Program-made: the position numbers and the translations under genes
Shown: positions 16,227 through 23,735 of the stretch, piece by piece
Position numbering within the stretch: the first letter of the stretch is position 1
How the letters are laid out: every line of letters begins with the position of its first letter
NCBI GenBank assembly: GCA_025359665.1
Contig: JANYFU010000359.1
Location: forward strand, 1 to 34,365
Length of the DNA stretch: 34,365 bases
Reading direction: 5' to 3'
Origin: Caulobacteraceae bacterium
Lineage (GTDB): Bacteria > Pseudomonadota > Alphaproteobacteria > Caulobacterales > Caulobacteraceae
Notes under the pieces: generated by a model
The model's input: the letters and a program-made list of their open reading frames with translations, nothing else
What the model was told of the DNA's origin: nothing
Database searches by the model: none

Positions 16227-18317
16227 CTACCGGCCGCCGCCCCTGATGGAAAAGCCGGCCGACACCGTCAGCGGCGGGCCGTAACTGAAGATTCCATCGG
16301 CCGTTTCACCCGTCGAGACGCGTTCATCAGCAAGGTTCGCGGCAGCCAGAAATACGGTGAGGTTGCGTTTCGGACGCCATTCGACGCGGAAATCCGTGGT
16401 CGCCGCGGCGGACAGCCGTCGAGTGTTCTGGTCATCATCAAATCTCTCTCCTTGATAGCGAGTTTCGGCCGCAAGGGTAAGCTTTGGATGGAGCCGCCAA
16501 CTCAGGCGTGCATTGGCTGAAATATCAGGGGTTTCCGCAGGAACCAGACCGTTTAACCGCGGCGCCGCAGCGCCGGTCGCAACGCGCGCATGCGTCCAAC
16601 TCAATGCGGCGTCGAACCTGACGGTCCGCGTTACGTTCACCGCCGCCTCGGCTTCGAGCCCAAAGGCATTTACGGTCCCGAGGTTCCGCCTTTGCAACAA
16701 AAGACCACCAGCCGGAATCAAACCTGCCACCGGATCGATAAATGGCCCCTTGCCTAGGGTCACGTTGGTGACCGGGTTTTCCAGGCGGTTGTAGAACATA
16801 GTGACGCTCCAGGTCCCGCGACCGAGAATCGCTCCCCCTCCTCCCGCTTCGACTCCGTAGAGTCGCTCCGGCGTGAGCGTGGCATTGGCTTCGGTGACAT
16901 TGTTGCCCACACGAAATGGCCGGAAGAGCTCGTTGAGCGTCGGCGCCCGGAAGCCAGTATAGGCTGCGGCGCGCAGCCATTCATCGCCGCCGACATCAAG
17001 GCGCGCGCCTAACCGCCCGCTGGGGAGAACGCCCCCGCGGGCGCCTGGGTGGAGATCGAGAGTGGATGCTCCCGTGGCGATCACGCTTTCCAGTCGATGC
17101 GAATCGAACGTCGACCACCCATCAACACGCGCGCCTGCCGTGAGCAGCAACGGACCATCCTGCCGGGTCGCCTCACCGTAGACGCCACCAGTCAGAGTCT
17201 CTCCACCAGTCAACCTTCTTTTGGTCAAAACGCCAGCCAACGGTCGGAAGGTTTCCCGGTCTTCGCCCGCGGCCCCACGAATATCCAAGCCCAACTCCAG
17301 AGTTCCCTTCGGCCAGACCCGCCGCACCGCCATATTGGCGCCGTAGCCGATCGCGGGCGTCTCATATTGATTGTTGGATAGGGCAGTGGTCTGCCGGCCG
17401 CTCGCCACGCTGACGCTGGTATTGGCGAGATCGGACCCCAGAACCCAAGCCTGAGCGCGCCAACCCAAGGCGTCGAAAGTGGGCGCTCGCGCCGAACTGA
17501 GGCTGAAGCTCGCGCCTCGGGCACGAGAGGCGGCGCCGGCTAATCCAGAGCTTCGATCTTCCTCGTACACTGACCCCCTCAGGGCGTGGGTGGTCGCGCC
17601 CGCGTCGAATTGGTAGCGGGCGCTCACGGTTCGATCGTCGAGGGTAAGACGCTGGTCGGCCGCGCCGCGGCCCAAGACAACGGGGGTCCAACCATCGCTG
17701 TGTTCGCCCGCCGCCACGATCGTCAATGAGCCGGGTCCGAGCGGTAGATCGGCAGTGGCCGCGCCCTTGGCGAGACCGAGTGAGCCGAACGTCGCCCCAA
17801 GGGACCAGGCGCCGGGGTCGGGCGTGGTTTCCCGAAGGGCCACCACCCCGGTTAACGCTCCGGCGCCATAGGGTCCGGCGCCGGCGCCGCGCACGATCGA
17901 GGCCGCGCCGATGTCCTCGGTCGGCAACCGCGTCCAGATCACCCAACCGCCAAACGGATCATTTTGCGGCACGCCATCAAGTATGACCAGAGCGCGGCTC
18001 GCCCCGGAACCGGCGATGCCCCGCAGGGACACACCCTGGGTTGTCGGGTTGGCCCCAAGACTGGAGGTCCGCCGAAACAGCGAAAATCCGGGGATGTTGG
18101 CGAGCGCCTCGTCAAGCCGTGGACCGGCCCGCAGGGTCGCGGTGTCCAATCGAATGATCGAGAAGGCCGCGTCGGCCGGGCTCGGTGGGAGAACCGCGGA
18201 GCGCACAACAACGGTTTCAGTTGGTTGTGGTGGATCAGCGATCATTCCGACGCCTGGACCATGTTTTGCTTCCCCCACCGGCCGCTGTTTCCGCGCCGCT
18301 CGCAATCCTTTCGACAA
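16227..18317 (-). CDS. TonB-dependent outer-membrane receptor, N-terminus abnormal
   Basis: The product is a ~670-696 residue TonB-dependent receptor. A TonB-box-like TETVVVRS is followed by the plug domain (LDEALANIPGFSLFRRTSS, LGANPTTQGVSLRGIAGSGASRALVILDGVPQNDPFGG, IVRGAGAGPYGAGALTGVV). The beta-barrel includes YTGFRAPTLNELFRPFRVGN and ends in a C-terminal aromatic-type strand (VSAGFSIRGGGR). The overall form fits small-ligand receptors (siderophore or cobalamin type), but the ligand is unknown. The ORF opens with TTG after an in-frame TAG, and no hydrophobic signal peptide exists in any frame upstream. ATG 18245 is another possible start, also without a signal. The coordinates given are the maximum ORF. 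The gene may be 5'-truncated and non-functional for export. Confidence 0.8.
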   Translation of the reverse strand: MSKGLRAARKQRPVGEAKHGPGVGMIADPPQPTETVVVRSAVLPPSPADAAFSIIRLDTATLRAGPRLDEALANIPGFSLFRRTSSLGANPTTQGVSLRGIAGSGASRALVILDGVPQNDPFGGWVIWTRLPTEDIGAASIVRGAGAGPYGAGALTGVVALRETTPDPGAWSLGATFGSLGLAKGAATADLPLGPGSLTIVAAGEHSDGWTPVVLGRGAADQRLTLDDRTVSARYQFDAGATTHALRGSVYEEDRSSGLAGAASRARGASFSLSSARAPTFDALGWRAQAWVLGSDLANTSVSVASGRQTTALSNNQYETPAIGYGANMAVRRVWPKGTLELGLDIRGAAGEDRETFRPLAGVLTKRRLTGGETLTGGVYGEATRQDGPLLLTAGARVDGWSTFDSHRLESVIATGASTLDLHPGARGGVLPSGRLGARLDVGGDEWLRAAAYTGFRAPTLNELFRPFRVGNNVTEANATLTPERLYGVEAGGGGAILGRGTWSVTMFYNRLENPVTNVTLGKGPFIDPVAGLIPAGGLLLQRRNLGTVNAFGLEAEAAVNVTRTVRFDAALSWTHARVATGAAAPRLNGLVPAETPDISANARLSWRLHPKLTLAAETRYQGERFDDDQNTRRLSAAATTDFRVEWRPKRNLTVFLAAANLADERVSTGETADGIFSYGPPLTVSAGFSIRGGGR

Positions 18318-18333
18318 TTCGCGGGGGCTTGGC

Positions 18334-18370
18334 TAGAGCAGCGATGTCACGGAATCGGATCATCGCTCTA
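18334..18370. repeat. Palindromic intergenic repeat (REP-like)
   Basis: The arms TAGAGCAGCGATG (18334-18346) and CATCGCTCTA (18361-18370) pair except for a CA bulge, around a 14-nt loop. They are followed by ACTCTCTGTTTCTAGA. The 'CATCGCTCTAACTCTcTGTTT' style is reminiscent of dispersed palindromes common in alphaproteobacterial intergenic regions (recalled, not searched). It lies just upstream of the receptor ORF. Confidence 0.5.
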
Positions 18371-18439
18371 ACTCTCTGTTTCTAGACACCTTTCATCCAA
18401 AGACCGGTTTCCTCGTTTCGGAACGCGCTAGTCCGGGCC

Positions 18440-19183
18440 TCAACCGATGTAGGCTCCACCGTTGGCGTGGATGATTTGGCCCTGGATGAACCGGGCGCCG
18501 GGTCCGGCCAGGAAGGCGACCAGTTCCACATAATCTTCGTCCCGGCTCATGCGGCCAGACGGATTTGAACGCCCCGCCCGCTCGAAGATCTGTTCCGCCG
18601 CCGCTTCGCCGCCAACCATCGAGGCGACTGAACCGGTGCGGACGAGCCCAGGCGCGACCGCGTTGATCGTCACGCCGCGGGGCGCCAGCTCTAGCGCCAG
18701 GTATCTGATAAGGCTTTCCGCCAGGGCCTTTCCCGCACCCAGGGCGCCATAGCGTGGCGATGCCGTTCGGGCGCCGGCGCTTGAGATGAACACGATACTG
18801 CCACCAGCGGCCAAATGAGGCAGCGCTTTCTGGACGAGGTAGAGCAGCGATAGGCCATTGGTCTGAACCGCCTGGGTGAAGCGCGGCAGATCAGTGTCCA
18901 ATAGGGAAGTCGGATAAATCATCGCGGCGCTGTGGACCAGGCACGTCAGGGGCTGACCGAGCTTTGCCACCACGGCCATGACCGCTTCGGCGCCATCGAT
19001 GGCGCCAAGATCGGCGCGAACACTTTTAGCTCGGGCGCCGAGGGTCTCGATCGCCGCGACCGCTTCCTCCGCCGCCCGGTCATCACCATGGTAACCGAGA
19101 ACAAGGGTCTCGCCTGGCGCGGCTAATCGTTTGGCGATGGCGAGCCCAATACCCTTTGTTCCGCCCGTAACCAGTATGGTCAT
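18440..19183 (-). CDS. Short-chain dehydrogenase/reductase with Y-x6-K active site
   Basis: A 247-residue Rossmann-fold oxidoreductase. TGGTKGIG (6-13) binds NAD(P), VRADLG and CLVHSAA follow, and the central SSAG leads to YGALGAGK (Tyr145, Lys152). Classical SDRs have Y-x3-K; a spacing of six is seen in enoyl-ACP reductases (FabI, FabL). With its SDR-type glycine motif and the ending NPSGRMSRDEDYVELVAFLAGPGARFIQGQIIHANGG, the nearest known form is FabL-like, but the reaction is not proven. It lies 28 bp downstream of yccF on the same strand. Confidence 0.85.
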   Translation of the reverse strand: MTILVTGGTKGIGLAIAKRLAAPGETLVLGYHGDDRAAEEAVAAIETLGARAKSVRADLGAIDGAEAVMAVVAKLGQPLTCLVHSAAMIYPTSLLDTDLPRFTQAVQTNGLSLLYLVQKALPHLAAGGSIVFISSAGARTASPRYGALGAGKALAESLIRYLALELAPRGVTINAVAPGLVRTGSVASMVGGEAAAEQIFERAGRSNPSGRMSRDEDYVELVAFLAGPGARFIQGQIIHANGGAYIG

Positions 19184-19211
19184 CCATTATTTCCCCGAAA
19201 ACGGGCCACCG

Positions 19212-19607
19212 TCAGGCGGGAACGACGCTCTTACCCACCGGGGCGAGCGCGATGATCGCCAGTTTGAAGTGCTGCAATCCGAAGGGAATTCCTATGATGG
19301 TGACGCACAGGACCGCGCCCAGAAGAATGTGCGCCAGGGCGATGTACCAGCCGGCGAAAAGGAACCAGACCACGTTCAGCACAAGGCCCAACGATCCAGT
19401 ACCCAGATCTTCGTGGCCAGTAACTACCCGTCGATCGACAACTGTCGAGCCGAACGGCGCAAACGAGAAAATCCCGATCCTGAAAGCCGCCGCGGCCCAG
19501 GGTAGCCCGACGATGGTGACCGCCAGAACAGCGCCGCCGACCAACCAGGCAAAACCGGTGGCGAAGCCACCCAGAAAGAACCACAGAAGATTCAGAAGCA
19601 GCGTCAT
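19212..19607 (-). CDS. yccF: YccF-domain inner-membrane protein
   Basis: A 131-residue membrane protein with two copies of the YccF domain: NLLWFFLGGFATGFAWLVGGAVLAVTIVGLPWA.. and NVVWFLFAGWYIALAHILLGAVLCVTIIGIPFG... Each copy gives two membrane helices and ends in a [IV]G[IL]P motif followed by an amphipathic FAPFG or LAPVG segment. The function of the family is unknown. It is followed closely by the SDR gene. Confidence 0.88.
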   Translation of the reverse strand: MTLLLNLLWFFLGGFATGFAWLVGGAVLAVTIVGLPWAAAAFRIGIFSFAPFGSTVVDRRVVTGHEDLGTGSLGLVLNVVWFLFAGWYIALAHILLGAVLCVTIIGIPFGLQHFKLAIIALAPVGKSVVPA

Positions 19608-19832
19608 TGGGCCTCCCGATCAAACAGCCAGGGACAAGCTAGGCTCCACAAGACGACAAGACCACGGTCTATCGCGCCCACTGGCGATGGCAAGCTGATC
19701 CGCCAGCAGTCGCAATGGGTATAGACCGGGACGGTTGGCGAACCGGGTGTAACCAGGCAGGCCCGCGGCGCGAAACGAGTTCGTAAAGCCTCAAGGCGAG
19801 GGCCAACCCTGTTTTTACGGAGACAATCATCA

Positions 19833-20570
19833 ATGTCAGAATCAGCACCCCTTCCGCATCGTGGTCGATCAGGTGGCATAGCCCTTGGCGTGGCAACCGT
19901 CCTGGCGGTCGCAATCGCCGTGGCCTGCGCCGGGGGCGCTTCAGGCGCCGGCGGCGACTCCGCCATGCCGGTCAGGGCTCCGGCGCCGGCGTTCGATCAG
20001 CCGTCATCGACCACCGCGAGCCAGATTGCGGTCCTGTCCGGCGGATGTTTTTGGGGTGTCCAGGGAGTGTTTCAACACGTCAAGGGCGTGACGCAGGTCC
20101 TATCCGGCTATGCGGGGGGTCTCAAGGCCACGGCGGACTATGAACTCGTCAGCACGGGAACGACCGGCCACGCTGAATCGGTGAAGATCGTTTTCGATCC
20201 CCGTCAGATATCCTACGGCGAAATCCTGCGAATCTACTTCTCGGTTGCGACGGACCCAACTCAGCTCAACCACCAGTTCCCGGACGAGGGCACGCAATAT
20301 CGCGGCGACATCTTCTATATGGACGACAGTCAGAGGGTCGTCGCCCAGCGCTATATCGCACAGCTAAACGCGGCGAAAATCTTCAGGCGGCCGATCGTCA
20401 CGCGCATCGACCCGTTCAAGGGTTTCTATGTCGCGGAGCGCTATCATCAGGACTTTCTGCGTCTGCATCCTGATCAACCTTATATAGCGACCTACGACAT
20501 ACCAAAGGTCGCCGCGCTGAAGGCGCTGTTCCCAGCCCGCTATCGCGCCAATCCCGTTAGAACGCTTTAG
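19833..20570 (+). CDS. msrA: Exported peptide-methionine (S)-S-oxide reductase MsrA
   Basis: A 245-residue MsrA that reduces the S-epimer of methionine sulfoxide. The catalytic motif GGCFWG (Cys72) and the family segments VLSGYAGG, GHAESVKIVFDP, YFSVATDPTQLNHQFPDEGTQYR and YHQDFL are intact. A hydrophobic N-terminal segment (GIALGVATVLAVAIAVACAGG) marks export; Cys32 sits in a weak lipobox-like context. No other cysteine is present, so the C-terminal resolving cysteines of E. coli MsrA are missing and an external reductant must act directly on the sulfenic acid. The start at 19833 has ACGGAG upstream. The location fits repair of periplasmic or envelope proteins. Confidence 0.9.
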   Translation: MSESAPLPHRGRSGGIALGVATVLAVAIAVACAGGASGAGGDSAMPVRAPAPAFDQPSSTTASQIAVLSGGCFWGVQGVFQHVKGVTQVLSGYAGGLKATADYELVSTGTTGHAESVKIVFDPRQISYGEILRIYFSVATDPTQLNHQFPDEGTQYRGDIFYMDDSQRVVAQRYIAQLNAAKIFRRPIVTRIDPFKGFYVAERYHQDFLRLHPDQPYIATYDIPKVAALKALFPARYRANPVRTL

Positions 20571-20611
20571 GCCGATTGACTGGCGGCGCACTCTGGCTCC
20601 TGGCCAAAGCG
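20563..20611 (+). terminator. Weak stem-loop at the msrA 3' end
   Basis: CGCTTTAGGCC at the msrA stop codon pairs with GGCCAAAGCG (20602-20611) except for one bulged A. A further CTAAAGCG lies at 20629-20636. There is no T-tract. It could be a terminator-like or processing hairpin ahead of the OPT gene. Confidence 0.3.
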
Positions 20612-20648
20612 TGTGCTCAGATGCGGAGCTAAAGCGCTGTGAGGTAAA

Positions 20649-22967
20649 TTGGCCCTTCCACATCGTCCGTTGATTCCCGCTTCGGCGAATCTGCGCGAAC
20701 TCGCCCTCACCCCGCTTATCGTCGGTGTTCTGCTGGGCGTGGTGTTCGGCGCCTCGTCGCTCTACCTGGTCCTGAAAGTCGGCCTCACGGTCAGCGCCTC
20801 GATCCCGGTGGCGGTGATCTCGCTGACGCTGTTCCGACTGCTGGGCAAGCTCGGCCTTCGCTCGGCGACCGTTCTCGAGCACAACATCGTGCAGACGGCG
20901 GGCTCGGCCGGCGAATCGATCGCCTTCGGCATTGGCGTGACCATGCCGGCGATCATGATCCTGGGCTTCGACCTGGAGATCACCCGGGTGATGCTGGTGG
21001 GCATACTGGGCGGCCTGCTCGGGATTCTGATGATGATTCCCTTGCGGCGGGCACTGATCGTCCAGCAGCACGGAATTCTGAAATACCCGGAGGGCACGGC
21101 CTGCGCCGAGGTGCTGAAGGCCGGGGCCACACCCGCCGAACGAGCGATGGGCCAAGCCGACCCGGAGAAGGCAGCTGATGAGGACGCCGCCAAATCGGGC
21201 GCCGCGGCCATATTCGGCGGTTTCGGCGCGGGCGTGATCTATAAACTGGGTATGGAAGCCTTCAAGCTCTGGAAGGACACGCCCGAGAAAATCTTTGGAA
21301 CGCCGCTAGCCGCTGGTTCATTGTCGGCGGAGATTTCCCCGGAGTTGTTGGGCGTCGGCTATATCATCGGGCCGAGGATCGCCTCGACCATGGCCGCCGG
21401 TGGCGTTCTAGCCTATCTGGTCCTGATACCGATGATCCACTTCTTTGGCGCTGCGGCGACCATGGTCATCCCTCCCGGGACTGCCCCCATAGACACCATG
21501 GGTCCCGATCAGATTCGCGGCGCCTATGTGCTCTATATCGGCGCGGGCGCCGTGGCGGTGGGCGGGATCATCAGCGTGTTCCGAGCCCTGCCCATGATCG
21601 CGCGCGGCGTGGCGGGAGGCTTAAGCGACTGGCGAAGCCGCAGGGCCGAAACCACCGAGCGCGAGGCGACCTTGCGCACCGATCTAGACCTGTCGCCGAG
21701 AATTGTCGGGATCGGCCTGATCCTGCTGATGGCCGGGATACTGATGGCGCGCAGCCTGCACATGAACATTCTGGGCGCCTTGCTGATCGTGGTCTTCGGT
21801 TTCCTGTTCGTCACCGTTTCCTCCCGTCTGACCGGCGAGATCGGCTCGTCTTCCAACCCGATTTCGGGGATGACGGTCGCGACCCTACTACTGACCTGCC
21901 TGATCTTCCTGGCCCTGGGTTGGACGGGACCCAGCTACTATGTCACCGCCCTGTCGGTCGGCGGGATCGTCTGCGTCGCCGCTTCGAACGGCGGGACGAC
22001 CTCCCAGGACCTCAAGGCCGGCTTCCTGATCGGCTCGACGCCGCGATCGCAGCAGATCGCCATACTGGCGGGAGCCCTCGCCTCGGCGCTGGTGCTGGGT
22101 CCGATATTGCTGGCTCTGAACGACGCCGCCACCGTCTATGTGCCGCTGAATCCAGGCGCCGCGCATGCGGCAGGCGAGGCCACTACCTCGGCAGGCTGGA
22201 AACTGAACCCAGCCACTGTCGCGGCCTTGCCAACGGACCACATTCACGGCCCCCAGGCGAAATCCGACCCCGGCGCCTATCGCGTCTGGCAGAAGACCGA
22301 TGACGTCGGCGGACCCGCCGGGCGCTACTTGGTCGATGCTTCCGGCGCCCCAGCCTATCTGGTTGATCCTGGTATCAACGGCACGCATCGTGTCCGGCCA
22401 GATGGCACGGCGGTCAACAAGTTCGCGGCCCCAAAGGCGACGCTGATGAGCTACATCATCAAGGGAATACTGAACCGACAGCTGCCGTGGACGCTGGTCA
22501 TCCTCGGCGGAGCGATTTCCGTGGTACTGGAAATGTGCGGCATCGCCTCCCTGGCCTTCGCCGTTGGTGTCTATCTGCCGATATCGTCCTCCATGCCGAT
22601 CTTTATTGGCGGATTGGTGCGATGGATGGTCGACCGACACCTGAAACACCGCTTCCGCGGCGCCGATCTCAGCCCGGAACAACTGATCGCAGAGACCGAC
22701 AAGAGCCCCGGCGTGCTGGTCGCTTCGGGCTATATCGCCGGCGGGGCCATAGCAGGCATCGGCATCGCCTTCATGGCCGGCGCCCTGACCAGCTTTAATC
22801 AGTCCGTTACCGACGTGATGACGGCGCATAACCCGTTCTTCTCGGGTCCCTGGTCCGACGCCTTGGCCCTGATCCCGTTCACGGCGCTCGTCCTGGGATT
22901 GTATCTCTCCGGTCGCCTCGCCAAGACCGCGGAGACGGCCGGCCCCGGCGATCTGGTGCGCGGTTAG
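20649..22967 (+). CDS. OPT-family oligopeptide/metal-chelate transporter
   Basis: A 772-residue multi-pass transporter of the oligopeptide transporter (OPT) superfamily, prokaryotic type. Recognisable blocks: ELALTPLIVGVLLGVVFGASSLYLVLKVGLTVSASIPVAVIS, LEHNIVQTAGSAGESIAFGI, LKYPEGTACAEVLKAG, SRLTGEIGSSSNPISGMTVATLL, AASNGGTTSQDLKAGFLIGSTPRSQQ and AGGAIAGIG. About 15 helices are likely. A hydrophilic stretch near residues 490-600 (GPQAKSDPGAYRVWQKTDD..) forms a large loop before QATLM-like APKATLMSYI. The start is TTG with GAGG four bases upstream; no better ATG precedes the first helix. The substrate is unknown. The Sir2 gene follows 6 bp after the stop. Confidence 0.92.
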   Translation: MALPHRPLIPASANLRELALTPLIVGVLLGVVFGASSLYLVLKVGLTVSASIPVAVISLTLFRLLGKLGLRSATVLEHNIVQTAGSAGESIAFGIGVTMPAIMILGFDLEITRVMLVGILGGLLGILMMIPLRRALIVQQHGILKYPEGTACAEVLKAGATPAERAMGQADPEKAADEDAAKSGAAAIFGGFGAGVIYKLGMEAFKLWKDTPEKIFGTPLAAGSLSAEISPELLGVGYIIGPRIASTMAAGGVLAYLVLIPMIHFFGAAATMVIPPGTAPIDTMGPDQIRGAYVLYIGAGAVAVGGIISVFRALPMIARGVAGGLSDWRSRRAETTEREATLRTDLDLSPRIVGIGLILLMAGILMARSLHMNILGALLIVVFGFLFVTVSSRLTGEIGSSSNPISGMTVATLLLTCLIFLALGWTGPSYYVTALSVGGIVCVAASNGGTTSQDLKAGFLIGSTPRSQQIAILAGALASALVLGPILLALNDAATVYVPLNPGAAHAAGEATTSAGWKLNPATVAALPTDHIHGPQAKSDPGAYRVWQKTDDVGGPAGRYLVDASGAPAYLVDPGINGTHRVRPDGTAVNKFAAPKATLMSYIIKGILNRQLPWTLVILGGAISVVLEMCGIASLAFAVGVYLPISSSMPIFIGGLVRWMVDRHLKHRFRGADLSPEQLIAETDKSPGVLVASGYIAGGAIAGIGIAFMAGALTSFNQSVTDVMTAHNPFFSGPWSDALALIPFTALVLGLYLSGRLAKTAETAGPGDLVRG

Positions 22968-22973
22968 GCCACC

Positions 22974-23723
22974 ATGGTCGGGCGTGAACAGCTGGCGGCG
23001 CTGCTGAATCAGTCCCGGCGCTCGGTGATCTTCACGGGCGCCGGAATGTCGACGGAGTCGGGCATTCCGGACTTCCGAAGCCCCGGTGGCGTCTGGAGCC
23101 GGATGAAACCGATCTATTTCCAGGACTTCATGGCCAGCGAAGAGCGCCGCCGCGAGGCCTGGACCCGGGCCTTTTCGGGCGCGGCCGGCTGGACCGGAGC
23201 CAATCCCAACGCCGGACATTTCGCTGTCGCCAGGCTCGTCGCCCAGGGAAAGGTCCGTCGGGTGATCACCCAGAACGTCGACAATCTGCACCAGGCCTCG
23301 GGCATCGCCGATGATCGGGTGATCGAGCTGCACGGTAACGCCGGCTACGCCACCTGCCTGATCTGCGGCTTGCGACACGAACTCGCCGATCTCAAGCGTC
23401 CGTTTATCGAGGCTGGCGTGCTGCCGAGCTGCCGGGACTGTGGCGGGATCGTCAAGACAGCGACCATTTCCTTCGGCCAACCGATGCCGGCCGGCCCGGT
23501 GGCCCTGGCCGAGACAGCCGCCCTGGATTGCGACCTGATTCTGGTCCTTGGCTCGTCGCTGGTGGTGTTTCCGGCGGCCGGTCTGCCGCTGATGGCCAAA
23601 CGCAATGGCGCGGCGCTCGCGATCGTCAACCGCGAACCCACCGACCAGGACCGGTTCGCCGATCTCGTGCTGCACGACGAAATCGGTGCGGTCATGCAGG
23701 AAATCGCCCCGCCGCCTGGCTGA
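22974..23723 (+). CDS. NAD-dependent protein deacylase, Sir2 family
   Basis: A 249-residue sirtuin that removes acyl groups from lysines using NAD. Motifs: FTGAGMSTESGIPDFRS (20-36) for NAD, TQNVDNLHQ (99-107), ELHGN with catalytic His120, and a zinc ribbon of four cysteines (CLIC 128/131 and CRDC 153/156). The C-terminal LGSSLVVFPAAGLP and AIVNREPTDQDRFADLVLH complete the Rossmann domain. The FRSPGGVWS and FQDFMASEERRREAW segments place it near bacterial/archaeal deacetylases, not the CobB class with Tyr/Arg succinyl-specific residues. It starts 6 bp after the OPT gene, so probably on the same transcript. Confidence 0.92.
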   Translation: MVGREQLAALLNQSRRSVIFTGAGMSTESGIPDFRSPGGVWSRMKPIYFQDFMASEERRREAWTRAFSGAAGWTGANPNAGHFAVARLVAQGKVRRVITQNVDNLHQASGIADDRVIELHGNAGYATCLICGLRHELADLKRPFIEAGVLPSCRDCGGIVKTATISFGQPMPAGPVALAETAALDCDLILVLGSSLVVFPAAGLPLMAKRNGAALAIVNREPTDQDRFADLVLHDEIGAVMQEIAPPPG

Positions 23724-23735
23724 GGGCGCTACGCC

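Noticed and set aside
18246-18439. Cobalamin riboswitch upstream of the TonB receptor
   Set aside because: No B12-box-like sequence was recognised; the only structure is the REP-like palindrome.
21888-23675. 595-residue minus-strand ORF
   Set aside because: It runs antisense to the OPT transporter and Sir2 genes, both of which have clear motifs.
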